From Myxococcaceae bacterium (GTDB lineage Bacteria; Myxococcota; Myxococcia; Myxococcales; Myxococcaceae), in NCBI GenBank assembly GCA_017881265.1, contig JADGRA010000024.1, positions 33,216 to 97,215 of the forward strand: a stretch of 64,000 nucleotides of DNA. Reading direction: 5' to 3'. The position numbers and the translations under genes were made by a program. The notes under the pieces are model-generated. The model saw only the letters and a program-made list of their open reading frames with translations, did no database searches and had not been told where the DNA came from. Shown here one piece after another: positions 1 to 9,152 of the stretch (positions are counted from its first letter, which is position 1; each line of letters starts with the position of its first letter).

Positions 1-413
1 TCCGCCTGGGCCCCGGCCACCGCCTGGTCCGTCTCCGGCGACTCGAGCCGGACCAGCAGGTCGCCCTTCTTGACGCGGGTTCCCTTGTCCACCGGGATGT
101 CCACGACGTAGCCGGCCACCTTGGAGTAGAGCGTGACCTGCGCCCAGCCGCGCACCTCGGCCGGCAGGGTGAGGCTCTGTTCCGACGGGGACACCGACAC
201 CTGGACCACCTGCACCGTGTTCCCCTTGGTGATGGCCACGTTGCGGTTGCGGACCTCGGCGGCCTCGGCGTTGTGACGTCGCCAGGCCAAGAGGACAACG
301 CCGAGGACGGCCACCAGCACCACCGCGACCGACACCAGGGTGAGCGCGCGGGGCCGGCGGCCGGGGGGGGTCGAGTCGCTGGACACGTTCGTCTCGTCGG
401 CTTTCATGCTCAT
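1..413 (-). CDS. RND efflux periplasmic adaptor (HlyD/MFP family), 3' part beyond window
   Basis: Partial: the N-terminal 137 codons lie here and the gene continues past base 1. The protein is the periplasmic adaptor that links an inner-membrane RND pump to an outer-membrane channel. After a short Pro/Arg-rich cytoplasmic start there is one hydrophobic anchor (about residues 24-42, rich in Val/Leu). A barrel-sandwich (biotinyl-lipoyl) segment with a GYV..IPVDKGTRVKKGDLL pattern follows, and then the start of the helical hairpin (SPETDQAVAGAQ). The start is the ATG at 413, which forms an ATGA overlap with the upstream pump's stop codon; a second in-frame ATG lies two codons later. It is translationally coupled to the pump, so the two are one operon. 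The substrate cannot be read from the sequence. Confidence 0.9.
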   Translation of the reverse strand, partial: MSMKADETNVSSDSTPPGRRPRALTLVSVAVVLVAVLGVVLLAWRRHNAEAAEVRNRNVAITKGNTVQVVQVSVSPSEQSLTLPAEVRGWAQVTLYSKVAGYVVDIPVDKGTRVKKGDLLVRLESPETDQAVAGAQA

Positions 414-3400
414 CCTCGGGCTCCGGCGCTCGCGCCCGCGCTCTCGGCGGTGAATTGCTGGTCCAGTTGGTGGGCGCTCGGCGGGGCTTTGCGAAGGACG
501 GTGTAAACGAGCGGCACCAGGAAGAGGGTCACGACGGTGGCCATCAACAGCCCCCCGATGACGGCGCGGCCGAGGGGGGCATTCTGCTCGCCGCCCTCGC
601 CCAGCGCGAAGGCCATCGGCAGCATGCCCAGTATCATCGCCAACGCAGTCATCAGCACCGGCCGCAGGCGAGTCCTCCCCGCCTCGAGGGCCCCTTCCAG
701 GGCGCCGAGGTTCCGCTCGACCCGAATCTCATTGGCGAAGTTGACCAGCAGGATGCTGTTCGAGACGGCGATGCCCACCGCCATGATGGTGCCCATGAAG
801 GACTCGACGTTGAGGGTGGTGCCGGTGAGGGCCAGCATCCACAGCACCCCGACCAGCGCGCCCGGGACGGCCACCATGATGATGAGCGGGTCGAGCCAGG
901 ATTGAAAGAGCACCACCATGAGCAGGTAGACGAGCACGATGGCCAGCAAGAGTCCGCCGGCCAGGCTGGAGAAGGAGCTGTTCATGCTCTCAATCTGGCC
1001 CCGCAGGGTGATGCGCATGGTGGGGGGGACACCCTGGAGGCCAGCAATGGCCTTCTGGATGTCGGCGCCAATGGCGCCGAGGTCTCGACCATCGGCATTG
1101 CCCTGCACGTTGATGACGCGCTGGATGGTGGAATGGTTGACGCTTCCCAGCGTCCGTCCCGGGCCAATCCGCGAGATGGTGCCCAGGTAGGCCGCCCCGG
1201 ATGTCGTCGCAGCGTCGGTGGGGGAGCGGGCAATGTTCTGATTGATGGACTGACCAGCCGTGGTGATGGGCGTGGCAAGCAGGTCCCCGGTGCTTTCCAT
1301 CCGGTCGATGGGTGTCTGCACCACCACCAGGTAGTTCACGTTGTTCTTGGGGTTGAGCCAGAACGAGGGGTTCACCAGCGTGCTGCTGGCCAGCGTGGTC
1401 AGCAGGTCATTGGCCACGTCCTTTTGTGAGAGGCCGACGCGTGCCGCCTCGTCGCGGTTCACGTCGAGCTTCAGCGTCGGGTAGTCCAGAATCTGCGCGA
1501 TGCGGACGTCGGCCAGGCCAGGAATGTGGCGCATGCGCGCCGCAAGCTGCCGTCCCACCTCGTACCCCTGGTCCAGGTCATTGGCCTGGATTTGCACGTC
1601 GATGGGGGCGGACAGGCCGAAGTTGAGCACCTGGCTGACGATGTCCGCTGGCTGGAAGTAGAGGGTGCTGCCGGGGAAGTCCCGCGGCAGCTCCTCGCGA
1701 ATCCTTCGCATGTACTGCTCGGTCGGTCGGTGCCCCGGCCTCAGGGAGATGAGGATTTCTGCGTCCTGGGGGCCGATGTTGTCGGTGGCGACGAAGGCCA
1801 GGTTGTAGGAGAGCGGGATGCCGATGTTGTCGTTGAGTGCGGTGAGCTCCTCGGCCGGGATGATGGCGCGGATTTTCTGCTCCGCCGCGAGCACCAGTCG
1901 CTCCGTCTCGCTGAGCCGGGTGCCGATGGGGGCCCGGAAGTGCAGCTTCATGAGTCCGGCATCCACCGGCGGGAAGAAGTCCAGACCGACGACGAAGGGA
2001 AGTCCCAGGGACACGGCCAGGACGACGCCTGCGGTCCCCAACACCCAGCCTCGGTGCTGCAGCACCTCCACCAGGGCAGCGGCGTAGCGGCTGCGGAACT
2101 TCTCGAAGCCCCCGTCGCGCCAGCGATTGAAGCGGGCCCAGCGGTTTGTGCCATCGCCGAGGTCGACCGCCTCCTTCTCCATCAGCATGCGGGCGAGCAC
2201 CGGGACCAGCGTCCGGCTCAGCAGGTAGGAGGCGAGCATCGAGATGACCACCGCCAGCGCCAGCGGCGTGAAGAGGAAGCGCGCCGGGCCGGTGAGCAGC
2301 ACCACCGGGAAGAAGACGATGCAGATGGTGAGGGTGGCGGCGATGGCCGGGGTCGCCACCTGGTGGGCGCTGTCCAGAATGGCGACCATCAGCTTCGGCT
2401 CGTGGTGGCGGTTGCGATGGATGTTCTCCACCTCCACGGTGGCGTCGTCGACCAGCATCCCGATGGCGAGCGCCAGGCCGCCCAGGGTCATGATGTTGAA
2501 GGTCTGGTCGGACAGGAACAGGCCACTCACGCCCACCAGGAGCGCCAGCGGGATGGAGCTCGAGACGATGAGCACGCTGCGCCAGCTCCCGAGGAAGAAG
2601 AGAATCATCAGCGAGACCAGGATGGAGCTGGCGACGGCCTCGTGGAGCACGTTGCTGAGCGCCGCTCGCACGAAGACCGACTGGTCGAAGTCGATTTTCA
2701 GCTCCATGCCCTGCGGTGCCGCGGCCTGGATTTGCGGGAGCAACTCCCGAACGCCATCCACCACGGCCAGCGTCGAGGCATCGCTGTGCTTCAGGATGGC
2801 CAGGTAGCTGGCCCGCTTGCCGGCGATGTGGACCTGGTTGTACTGGACGGCGTAGCCGTCACGCACACGGGCCACGTCCCCCAGACGCACGGTGGCGCCA
2901 TTCACCACCTTCACCGGGAGCTCGTTGAATTGCTCCACCGTCTCGGGGCTCGAGTTGAGCTTGACGTTGTACTCGGTGTTGCCGATTTGCGCCGTCCCGG
3001 CTGGGACGATGACGTTGGAGGCGAGCAGCGCGGTGACGACGTCCTGCGGAGAAAGTCCCTTGGCAGAGGTCGCCGCCGGATTCACGTCGACCATGATTTG
3101 ACGCTGCTTGCCGCCGTAGGGGCCCGGGATGGACGTCCCTGGGATGGTGAAGAGCCGGATGCGCAGGAAGTTGAGGCTGTAGTCGAACAGCTGCTGCTCG
3201 GACAGCGTCGGGCTGCTGGTGGTGAGCTGGGCCACCGGGACGTTTCCGGCGTTGTAGCGCAGCACGTTCGGGGGCTGAATCCCGGGCGGCATGATGCGGC
3301 TGGCCGTCTGCGACACCGAGCTGATTTGGGCGATGGCCGTCCCGAGGTCCGCGCCAGGCTGGAAGTAGATTTTCAGCAGGCCGATGCCGGCGATGGACTG

Positions 3401-3649
3401 GGACTCGATGTGCTGAATCCCGTCGATGGTGGTGGAATAGGCCCGCTCGCTGATGAGGACGATGCGGCGCTCCATGTCCTCCGCCGACAAGCCCGGGTAA
3501 TTCCACACCACCACCACCACCGGGATGTCGATGCTGGGGAAGATGTCCTTGTTCATCCGCACCGCGGACATGACCCCGAAGATGAAGATGAGGGCCGACA
3601 ACACGGCGACGGTGTAGGGGCGCCGAAGCGCTAGCCGGACAATCCACAT
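410..3649 (-). CDS. RND-family efflux pump (AcrB/HAE-type permease)
   Basis: A 1,079-residue proton-driven resistance-nodulation-division transporter of the inner membrane, close to the usual length of about 1,030-1,080. The N-terminal helix is followed by a periplasmic loop (about residues 35-335), a block of helices, a second large periplasmic loop and the final helices (about 910-1060). The paired aspartates of the proton relay in TM4 are present (GMLVDDA, D401/D402). The start ATG at 3649 has a GGAGGA ribosome site about 10 bases upstream. The downstream adaptor overlaps it by 4 bases. No outer-membrane channel gene lies in the visible part. The hydrophobic-drug (HAE) class is more likely than the metal class, but the substrate is unknown. 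Confidence 0.95.
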   Translation of the reverse strand: MWIVRLALRRPYTVAVLSALIFIFGVMSAVRMNKDIFPSIDIPVVVVVWNYPGLSAEDMERRIVLISERAYSTTIDGIQHIESQSIAGIGLLKIYFQPGADLGTAIAQISSVSQTASRIMPPGIQPPNVLRYNAGNVPVAQLTTSSPTLSEQQLFDYSLNFLRIRLFTIPGTSIPGPYGGKQRQIMVDVNPAATSAKGLSPQDVVTALLASNVIVPAGTAQIGNTEYNVKLNSSPETVEQFNELPVKVVNGATVRLGDVARVRDGYAVQYNQVHIAGKRASYLAILKHSDASTLAVVDGVRELLPQIQAAAPQGMELKIDFDQSVFVRAALSNVLHEAVASSILVSLMILFFLGSWRSVLIVSSSIPLALLVGVSGLFLSDQTFNIMTLGGLALAIGMLVDDATVEVENIHRNRHHEPKLMVAILDSAHQVATPAIAATLTICIVFFPVVLLTGPARFLFTPLALAVVISMLASYLLSRTLVPVLARMLMEKEAVDLGDGTNRWARFNRWRDGGFEKFRSRYAAALVEVLQHRGWVLGTAGVVLAVSLGLPFVVGLDFFPPVDAGLMKLHFRAPIGTRLSETERLVLAAEQKIRAIIPAEELTALNDNIGIPLSYNLAFVATDNIGPQDAEILISLRPGHRPTEQYMRRIREELPRDFPGSTLYFQPADIVSQVLNFGLSAPIDVQIQANDLDQGYEVGRQLAARMRHIPGLADVRIAQILDYPTLKLDVNRDEAARVGLSQKDVANDLLTTLASSTLVNPSFWLNPKNNVNYLVVVQTPIDRMESTGDLLATPITTAGQSINQNIARSPTDAATTSGAAYLGTISRIGPGRTLGSVNHSTIQRVINVQGNADGRDLGAIGADIQKAIAGLQGVPPTMRITLRGQIESMNSSFSSLAGGLLLAIVLVYLLMVVLFQSWLDPLIIMVAVPGALVGVLWMLALTGTTLNVESFMGTIMAVGIAVSNSILLVNFANEIRVERNLGALEGALEAGRTRLRPVLMTALAMILGMLPMAFALGEGGEQNAPLGRAVIGGLLMATVVTLFLVPLVYTVLRKAPPSAHQLDQQFTAESAGASAGARG

Positions 3650-3968
3650 CGCTTGCCCATCCTCCGGGGCCAGGCTTCCACGGCCAGGCGAGAATTCCTA
3701 ACGTAGCCTTCTGGCCAAGTCGATGCGTTCGCAACGAAATGTCCTGTAAAGCGCGCAACGGCTCCATGCGCCCAAAGCACGGGAGACGTTGGCCCCCCCG
3801 GCCACGCTGGCTCCCCGCGGGGCACGGGCGTGGACGGCCGGCCCCCGGGGGGGGAAGCACCGTCCGGCCGCGGGACGTTTTGGGATGCCGCGCGCGCTGG
3901 CGGGCCCCCGGGGCGGCCCGGGGTGGCAGTAACCCTCCGTGGCAGTGCAGCGTACGCAGGGGCGGGTT
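3650..3968. promoter_or_regulatory. Divergent intergenic region between RND pump and msrB
   Basis: This 319-base region between two divergently transcribed genes must hold both promoters. The half next to the pump (about 3690-3760) is noticeably less GC-rich than its surroundings, so it is the likely promoter zone of the efflux operon. I could not assign a confident -35/-10 pair or an operator. The half next to msrB is G/C homopolymer-rich with no gene-like codon pattern. Confidence 0.4.
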
Positions 3969-4478
3969 ATGCAACGCAGCACTAATCCTCGGCGCGTGCT
4001 TCTCCTCGCGGCCGCCACACTCGGCGGCGCGGCGGTGGTACGCGCCCTGCGTGGGAGTCCCGCCGTGGCGAAGCCTGTCCAGGAAACCTTTGAAGTGGTG
4101 AAGACAGACGAAGAGTGGAAGGCGCAGCTGTCGCCTGCCGCCTACCGCGTCCTGCGCCAGCACGGGACGGAGCGCGCCGGGACGAGTCCGCTCGACCACG
4201 AGAAGCGTCCCGGCACCTTCCTCTGCGGAGCCTGCGCGTTGCCGCTGTTCTCCTCGGAGAAGAAATTCGACAGCGGCACGGGCTGGCCCAGCTTCTTCGC
4301 ACCCATCGAGGGTGCGGTGGGCACCACCGAGGACCGCGGCTTTTTCATGGTGCGCACCGAGGTGCACTGCCATCGCTGCGGAGGCCACTTGGGCCACGTC
4401 TTCGACGACGGGCCGGCGCCGACGGGCAAACGCTACTGCATGAATGGCGCGGCCCTGGCGTTCGAGGCCAAGGGCTAA
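3969..4478 (+). CDS. msrB: Peptide-methionine (R)-S-oxide reductase MsrB, exported form
   Basis: Reduces methionine-R-sulfoxide in damaged proteins. The 169-residue product opens with a twin-arginine-like leader (NPRRVLLLAA, then a hydrophobic stretch to about residue 25), so it probably acts in the periplasm or at the membrane rather than the cytosol. The MsrB fold is marked by a CGAC zinc pair, the GTGWPSF substrate loop, a second zinc pair CHRC followed by GGHLGHVF, and the catalytic cysteine in RYCMN near the C-terminus. An upstream in-frame start at 3939 exists, but the ATG at 3969 places the Arg pair in a normal leader position. It is monocistronic, transcribed away from the RND pump. 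Confidence 0.93.
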   Translation: MQRSTNPRRVLLLAAATLGGAAVVRALRGSPAVAKPVQETFEVVKTDEEWKAQLSPAAYRVLRQHGTERAGTSPLDHEKRPGTFLCGACALPLFSSEKKFDSGTGWPSFFAPIEGAVGTTEDRGFFMVRTEVHCHRCGGHLGHVFDDGPAPTGKRYCMNGAALAFEAKG

Positions 4479-4488
4479 ACGCGCTGTG

Positions 4489-4812
4489 TCAACGCGAGCG
4501 GGGAATGAGTCCGGGTAGCGGGGCGGGCGCCTCGTTGCGACGGCGGTCCGTGGAGCGGCGCTCGCCCATCTTCTCCAGGGGAATTTCCTTCATCGGCTCG
4601 GTGAGTCGGCGCGCTGTGACCAGCACGTCGTCCACCTGGCGGATGAATGGGTCGACCGACGGTCCGTAGAATTTACGCAGCCCCTTGGCCATGGCTTCCA
4701 AGCGCTGGGCATGCTCCGACACCACCGGGGCCACCAGCCGCTGCGCGCGCTCGAAGACTTCGCGGAAGCGGTTGAGCTCGTCGAAGATGTCAAGGAGGGG
4801 TTCTCTGTCCAT
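4489..4812 (-). CDS. Unknown helical protein
   Basis: A 107-residue protein of no family I recognise. It is soluble, charged and probably mostly helical, with heptad-like stretches (FDELNRFREVFERAQ and SEHAQRLEAMAKGLRKF) and a basic, proline-containing tail rich in Arg. There is no signal peptide or membrane segment. The ATG at 4812 has a GGTGGA ribosome site 7 bases upstream; a GTG start four codons earlier (4824) is possible. It lies about 90 bases downstream of the DUF2252 gene on the same strand and could be co-transcribed. It converges on msrB with 10 bases between the stop codons. Confidence 0.6.
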   Translation of the reverse strand: MDREPLLDIFDELNRFREVFERAQRLVAPVVSEHAQRLEAMAKGLRKFYGPSVDPFIRQVDDVLVTARRLTEPMKEIPLEKMGERRSTDRRRNEAPAPLPGLIPRSR

Positions 4813-4901
4813 GCGGGAGTCCACCCGGGGGGGAGCCTGTTGCAGGAGGCGTACAGTCCTGTAGCGGAAAGGCTAGCCGGTGCCGGTGACACCGCCAGTT
4901 T

Positions 4902-6116
4902 TCAACCGGCCGTCTCGCGCGCAAGCGCCGCGTAGTGGAGGGCCGCCGCCTCGTATAGGCCCGCCAGCGTCACGGCGTTGTGCAGCAGCACCGACGCCTC
5001 GGCTGCCTTCCAGCGGGGCGCCCGCTTCGCGCCCCGGCGGTGCAGCGCCCCGCTGAGGGCGCCAAGGTAACGCAACACCGGCGCGCGCTGGCTTGCCGGA
5101 AGCTGGTCCAGCGACAGCCGGTCCTCCTGCGGCATGAGGCGCCGAACCAGCAGCGACCGCCCGGCCAACTCCGTCCTGCCGGCCATGCGCGGTGGACTGG
5201 CCAGGCACTTGCGCAGCGCCTTCAGGACACGGCCGGCGCCCGGGCCGGCGTTGCCCATGGCAAAGGCCCGGCCGGACGGCTCGTCCTCCTCCTTCATGTC
5301 GAAAATCCAGCCTCCGTCCGGGCCGCCCTTGCCCGCCACGAGGACGGCAATGCGTAGCACGCCGAGGCTGCCCGTCCCCGCCACGTGAAAGGCGACGTCC
5401 ACCACGTCCCAGGCCTCGCCGTGGTGGCCGCGCACGCCGCGCGGAAGCTCGGCGACGTACCGGGCGAAGGCCGCCACCGCCCGGCGGTGCAGCGCCCGGC
5501 TGAGGGGACGGTACCGCGGCCCGCGACTGAAGCGCCGCCCCTGGGCGGTGTGCTCGGTGCGCGCATCCAGTAGCTGCCGGCGCGTGCGCGTCGCTGCGCG
5601 CTCGAGCAGCGCAACCACCGCCTCGGGTGCGCGCCCGGCCCTGCCCGTCGCCCGGCCCACCAGCACCCCGTCGAGGACGGCCTCGGCAGCCGCGCGGACG
5701 CCCAGCGCGGGCAGCCCCCACGTGCGGGCGGCCAGCAGCGTGCTGGTCAGCAGGCGCAGGACGTCCAGGCGCTGGGGGCCGAAAAACGCGTCGTCGAAGT
5801 CGTTGACATCGAAGGCGACGGCCTCGGACTTCGACTCGTCGAGGAGGGACTGCGGGCGGTAGACGCCAAAATTCTCAAGGTGCAGGTCGCCCGTCAGCCA
5901 CCCGTCTCCCTCCGGGCCGACGGCGAGTTCCGGGACCTTGCGCAGGGCGGCATAGAACAGCGGGGCGGAACCGCGCAGAAAGTCGAAGGGCGAGGCGGCC
6001 ATCCGCTCGCACTTGTGCTGCCAGAGCCAGCGCGAGCTGACCTCTCGCAGGTCCCGGGCCAGCTGCTTTTGCGCGAGCTGCGCCGGGTCGAGAAAATCGC
6101 GCCTGGAAGGCCCCAT
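4902..6116 (-). CDS. DUF2252 family protein
   Basis: A 404-residue cytoplasmic protein with the hallmarks of DUF2252, a family with a kinase-like (APH-type) fold. It has GDLHLENFG (residues 76-84), which resembles a phosphotransferase catalytic loop, followed by FDVNDFDDA (102-110), which resembles the metal-binding Asp segment. Further conserved blocks are VAGTGSLG and the late HYAAL segment. The start ATG at 6116 agrees with the usual N-terminus of the family (R..LVP-type opening, then FDFLRGSA). Its substrate is not established. It is divergent from the PLP decarboxylase with about 105 bases between them. Confidence 0.88.
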   Translation of the reverse strand: MGPSRRDFLDPAQLAQKQLARDLREVSSRWLWQHKCERMAASPFDFLRGSAPLFYAALRKVPELAVGPEGDGWLTGDLHLENFGVYRPQSLLDESKSEAVAFDVNDFDDAFFGPQRLDVLRLLTSTLLAARTWGLPALGVRAAAEAVLDGVLVGRATGRAGRAPEAVVALLERAATRTRRQLLDARTEHTAQGRRFSRGPRYRPLSRALHRRAVAAFARYVAELPRGVRGHHGEAWDVVDVAFHVAGTGSLGVLRIAVLVAGKGGPDGGWIFDMKEEDEPSGRAFAMGNAGPGAGRVLKALRKCLASPPRMAGRTELAGRSLLVRRLMPQEDRLSLDQLPASQRAPVLRYLGALSGALHRRGAKRAPRWKAAEASVLLHNAVTLAGLYEAAALHYAALARETAG

Positions 6117-6222
6117 GTCCCTGGCCCTCTCCCTAGCACGGAGGGGCGAGGCACTGCCCCTGGCCCAAGCCCGGCCTCTGCCCCTCGACTGTGCTGGTGC
6201 GGCTGAGGGAACCTGCTAGGCC

Positions 6223-7623
6223 ATGTCCACCAGCCCGCTGCTCTCGGATGCCTTCGAGTACGCCCGCCGCTTTCAGGCCTCGCTCCCGAGCCGCCCGGTC
6301 GGCGCGCGGGCCTCGGCCAGCGACCTGCACCGCGTCTTCGACGTGCCGCTTTCCGAAGGGGGGGAGGACGCCCGGGCCGTGCTGCGCACCCTGGCCGAGC
6401 AGGGAGAGCCGGGCGTGGTGGCCTCGGCGGGCCCGCGCTTCTTCGGCTTTGTCATCGGCGGCAGCCACCCGGTGGCCCTGGCCGCCGACTGGCTGACCTC
6501 CAGCTGGGACCAGAACACCGGCCTCTACGTCACCTCGCCGCTGACCGCCGTGCTCGAGGGGACCGCGGGCCGCTGGCTGTGCGAGATTTTTGGGCTGCCG
6601 CCGGAGTGTGGCGTCGGCTTCGTCACCGGGACGCAGCTCGCCAACCTCGTCGGGCTGGCCTGCGCCCGGCATGCCTTGCTGGCCCGGGCCGGCTGGGACG
6701 TCGAGGCGAAGGGGCTGCTCGGCGCCCCGGCCATGCCCATCGTGGTCGGCGAGGAAGTCCACGTCACCGTGCTGCGCGCCCTTCGCTTTTTGGGCCTCGG
6801 CGCGGAGACGGCAATTCGGGTGGCTGTGGACGCCGAGGGACGCATGCGCCCGGAGGCGCTGGCGCGCACCCTGGCGGGGCTTGGCCGTCCAGCCCTGGTG
6901 TGCGCCCAGGCCGGCAACGTCAACACCGGCGCCGTGGACCCGCTGGGCGCGGTGGCCGACGCCGTCGCGGCCCACCAGGGTTGGCTCCATGTCGACGGTG
7001 CCTTCGGCCTCTTTGCCCGCGTCGCCCCAAGCCGGCGCCACCTGGTGGAGGGCATGGAGCGGGCCGACTCCTGGGCGGTGGACATGCACAAGTGGCTGAA
7101 CGTGCCCTACGACGCCGGTGTGGCCATCGTCCGGGACGCCGCCCTCCTCAGGGCCAGCATGGGAAGCGACGCGGCGTACCTGGTGAAGTCTGCGCAGGAG
7201 CGGGACGGCGTGAATTTCGGACCGGAATTCTCCCGGCGTGCGCGCGGCATCCCCACCTACGCCACCCTGCGCACCCTCGGGCGCCAGGGCGTGGCCGAGC
7301 TGGTGGAGCGCTGCTGCGCCCTGGCCCTGCGCATGGCGGAGCGCCTCGGCGCGGCGCCGCACGTCCGGATTCTCAACGAGGTGGTCCTCAACCAGGTGCT
7401 GGTGCGCTTCGAATCGCCCCGGGGCGCCGACGCCGACGCCCTCACCCGAGAGGTGGTGGCCCGGGTGCAGGCGGAGGGCACCTGCTGGCTCGGGGGCACG
7501 GTGTGGCGGGGGCTGGCGGCGATGCGCGTCAGCGTCAGCGGATGGGCCACCACCGAGGCGGACATCGACCGCTCGGCGGAGGCCATCCTGGGCTGCGCGC
7601 GTGCCGCCGAAAGTTCTCGCTAG
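6223..7623 (+). CDS. PLP-dependent group II decarboxylase family protein
   Basis: A 466-residue enzyme of the aromatic-L-amino-acid/glutamate decarboxylase (group II) family. Diagnostic features are the cofactor-stacking His in EEVHVTV (H180), the pyridine-binding Asp in HVDGAFG (D258) and the Schiff-base lysine in DMHKWLN (K290). The N-terminus has a flap typical of this group (FFGFVIGG then SSWDQN). The start ATG at 6223 is the first in-frame start after the divergent intergenic space. The amino-acid substrate cannot be deduced: motifs that separate glutamate, tyrosine and cysteine-sulfinate enzymes are not clear, and bacterial members are often only called aspartate aminotransferase family. 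The GNAT gene follows after 87 bases. Confidence 0.88.
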   Translation: MSTSPLLSDAFEYARRFQASLPSRPVGARASASDLHRVFDVPLSEGGEDARAVLRTLAEQGEPGVVASAGPRFFGFVIGGSHPVALAADWLTSSWDQNTGLYVTSPLTAVLEGTAGRWLCEIFGLPPECGVGFVTGTQLANLVGLACARHALLARAGWDVEAKGLLGAPAMPIVVGEEVHVTVLRALRFLGLGAETAIRVAVDAEGRMRPEALARTLAGLGRPALVCAQAGNVNTGAVDPLGAVADAVAAHQGWLHVDGAFGLFARVAPSRRHLVEGMERADSWAVDMHKWLNVPYDAGVAIVRDAALLRASMGSDAAYLVKSAQERDGVNFGPEFSRRARGIPTYATLRTLGRQGVAELVERCCALALRMAERLGAAPHVRILNEVVLNQVLVRFESPRGADADALTREVVARVQAEGTCWLGGTVWRGLAAMRVSVSGWATTEADIDRSAEAILGCARAAESSR

Positions 7624-7710
7624 CCGCCCGTTTGCCGGGCGGGCGACGCGTCGGGGCTGCCGTGGACGCGGAGGCCACGGCGGTGGCAAGTTTTTCCCGA
7701 GGGACTGCCC

Positions 7711-8292
7711 ATGCACGTCGAGATTCGCGACCTCTCGCCGGAACTCTGGCCCGCGGTGGAGAGGCTGTTCGGCAAGAGCGGCGCCAGCAGCGGCTGCTGG
7801 TGCATGTTTTGGCGGCTGCAGGCGGGCGAGCCGTACGCCGCGCTCAAGGGGCCGGCGCTCAAGCGTCGCTTCCGGGCCCGCGTCGCGCGGGGCGACATCC
7901 AGGGGGCGCTGGCCTTCGCCGATGGGGAGCCGGTGGGCTGGGTCACCTACGGGCCGAGGACCGCCTTTCCACGCCTCGAACGGTCGCGAGGCCTGGCCTG
8001 TGAAGACGTCGGACAGGTGTGGAGCGTGCCCTGCTTCTTCATCAAGGCCGGTTTCCGCAAGCAGGGCCTCGCCTCGCGGCTTCTGGGCCACGCGGTCGAG
8101 AGGATGCGAGCGCAGGGGGCGCCTTGGGCTGAGGGGTACCCCGTCCAGCCGAAGCCGGGTGGCGCGATGCACCCGGCAGGCTTCAGCTACACCGGCACCG
8201 TGGCCATGTTCCAGAAAGCTGGCTTCGTCGTGGCCGCGCCGCCCGTGCATGCCAAGGTGCGCATGCGTCGTGCGTTGAGGTCCGGCCGCTGA
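7711..8292 (+). CDS. GNAT-family N-acetyltransferase
   Basis: A 193-residue acetyl-CoA-dependent acyltransferase. The acceptor half has an unusual Cys/Trp-rich patch (SSGCWCMFWR, about residues 28-37). Motif A is FRKQGLASRLLGHAVERM (about residues 113-130), a good match to the Q/RxxGxG/A pyrophosphate-binding loop, and the terminal strand is in the FQKAGF segment. This arrangement (GCWC near the start, then PVQPKPGG) matches a subgroup common in actinobacteria and myxobacteria with no fixed substrate. The start ATG at 7711 has a GAGGGA site upstream. It is probably transcribed with the preceding decarboxylase. Confidence 0.85.
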   Translation: MHVEIRDLSPELWPAVERLFGKSGASSGCWCMFWRLQAGEPYAALKGPALKRRFRARVARGDIQGALAFADGEPVGWVTYGPRTAFPRLERSRGLACEDVGQVWSVPCFFIKAGFRKQGLASRLLGHAVERMRAQGAPWAEGYPVQPKPGGAMHPAGFSYTGTVAMFQKAGFVVAAPPVHAKVRMRRALRSGR

Positions 8293-8312
8293 CGGAGAGG
8301 ACCCCGGGGCGT

Positions 8313-9152
8313 TCAGGGTGGGGAGTTCTCGTCCGGCTTGGTGGGAGCCTTCATGTCTCGCGCCTGTGCCGCCAGTTCCAGCACCTTGTCCACCGGCCGG
8401 AGCACCGTCAGCACCGCCTCCGAGGCGCTACGGCCAAAGGCCCCGTCGAACATGCCCCCGCCCCGGACGTCCGGCGAGGCGCTGAAGCGGTTGACGAAGA
8501 CGCCCAAGGGAATGCCGTCGGCGGTGTAGGCGAGCGAGCCGGTGAAGCTCGCCGTCTCACCGTCGCTGACGTAGTAGGGGGCGGGCCCGCGCACGCAGGC
8601 GCGAATCTCGCCGGTGGCGACGGCGAGCGCCCGGCTGGTGAGCTTGCCGAGGCGGGCGACCACGAAGATGGGGGTCAGCAGCGGCACCGTCTCCTTGCGG
8701 GCGCGGAGGGTGACGGCGTCGAAGCGTCGGCCAGCCTCGCGCGGCTTGAGGAAGGCGAGGTCCAGGTCCGTGTCCTTGAGGACGACGTCCGCCTCCACTT
8801 CCGTCCCGTCCTCCAGCAGCAGCGTGGTCTCCTTCACCTCGGCCTCCACCTTCACCCGGGAGGCCTGGCCCCCGGCCATCTTCCGCAGCGCCCCCGACGG
8901 GTCGATGCTGGCAGCGCTGGCCAGGGTGAGGCCGGAGGGGTCAATCACCACGCCGGCCACCTCCACCTTCTGCTCCTGGTCCTGCGCCTGGCCCCCGAAA
9001 CCGATTTTCAGCTTGAGGACAATGCGGATGGTGACGACGGCGCGGCGGACGCGCTCGGCCGTGGCGCGGCCCACGCTGCGGAGGTCCGCGGCCGGGGCGG
9101 GCAGCGATGCGAGGAGTGCGCCGGACAGCAAGAGGGCAGGAGCGAGCTTCAC
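8313..9152 (-). CDS. Exported trypsin-like pseudoprotease
   Basis: A 279-residue protein with a signal peptide (about residues 1-22, cleavage near PAPAA-D). The body follows the order of an S1C/DegP protease domain, including VVIDPSGLTLA and DTDLDLAFLKPR, which correspond to the His and Asp regions. Where active enzymes have TNxHV this protein has LASAAS, and where they have GNSGGP it has FTGSLA, so the catalytic His and Ser are missing. It starts inside the last codons of the active DegP-like gene (ATGA overlap at 9149-9152), indicating coupled synthesis. I infer a regulatory or substrate-holding partner of that protease; no function is proven. Confidence 0.78.
   Translation of the reverse strand: MKLAPALLLSGALLASLPAPAADLRSVGRATAERVRRAVVTIRIVLKLKIGFGGQAQDQEQKVEVAGVVIDPSGLTLASAASIDPSGALRKMAGGQASRVKVEAEVKETTLLLEDGTEVEADVVLKDTDLDLAFLKPREAGRRFDAVTLRARKETVPLLTPIFVVARLGKLTSRALAVATGEIRACVRGPAPYYVSDGETASFTGSLAYTADGIPLGVFVNRFSASPDVRGGGMFDGAFGRSASEAVLTVLRPVDKVLELAAQARDMKAPTKPDENSPP

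Noticed and set aside
1526..3634. Long open frame (702 codons) antisense to the first RND pump
   Set aside because: It is Asp/His/Arg/Gly-rich with no domain pattern and results from the GC-rich third positions of the true gene. The RND protein on the other strand is unmistakable.
8313..9152. Reading the protease-like gene as a pseudogene
   Set aside because: The frame is intact with a signal peptide, coupled start and normal codon use. Only the catalytic residues are replaced, so a functional pseudoenzyme fits better.
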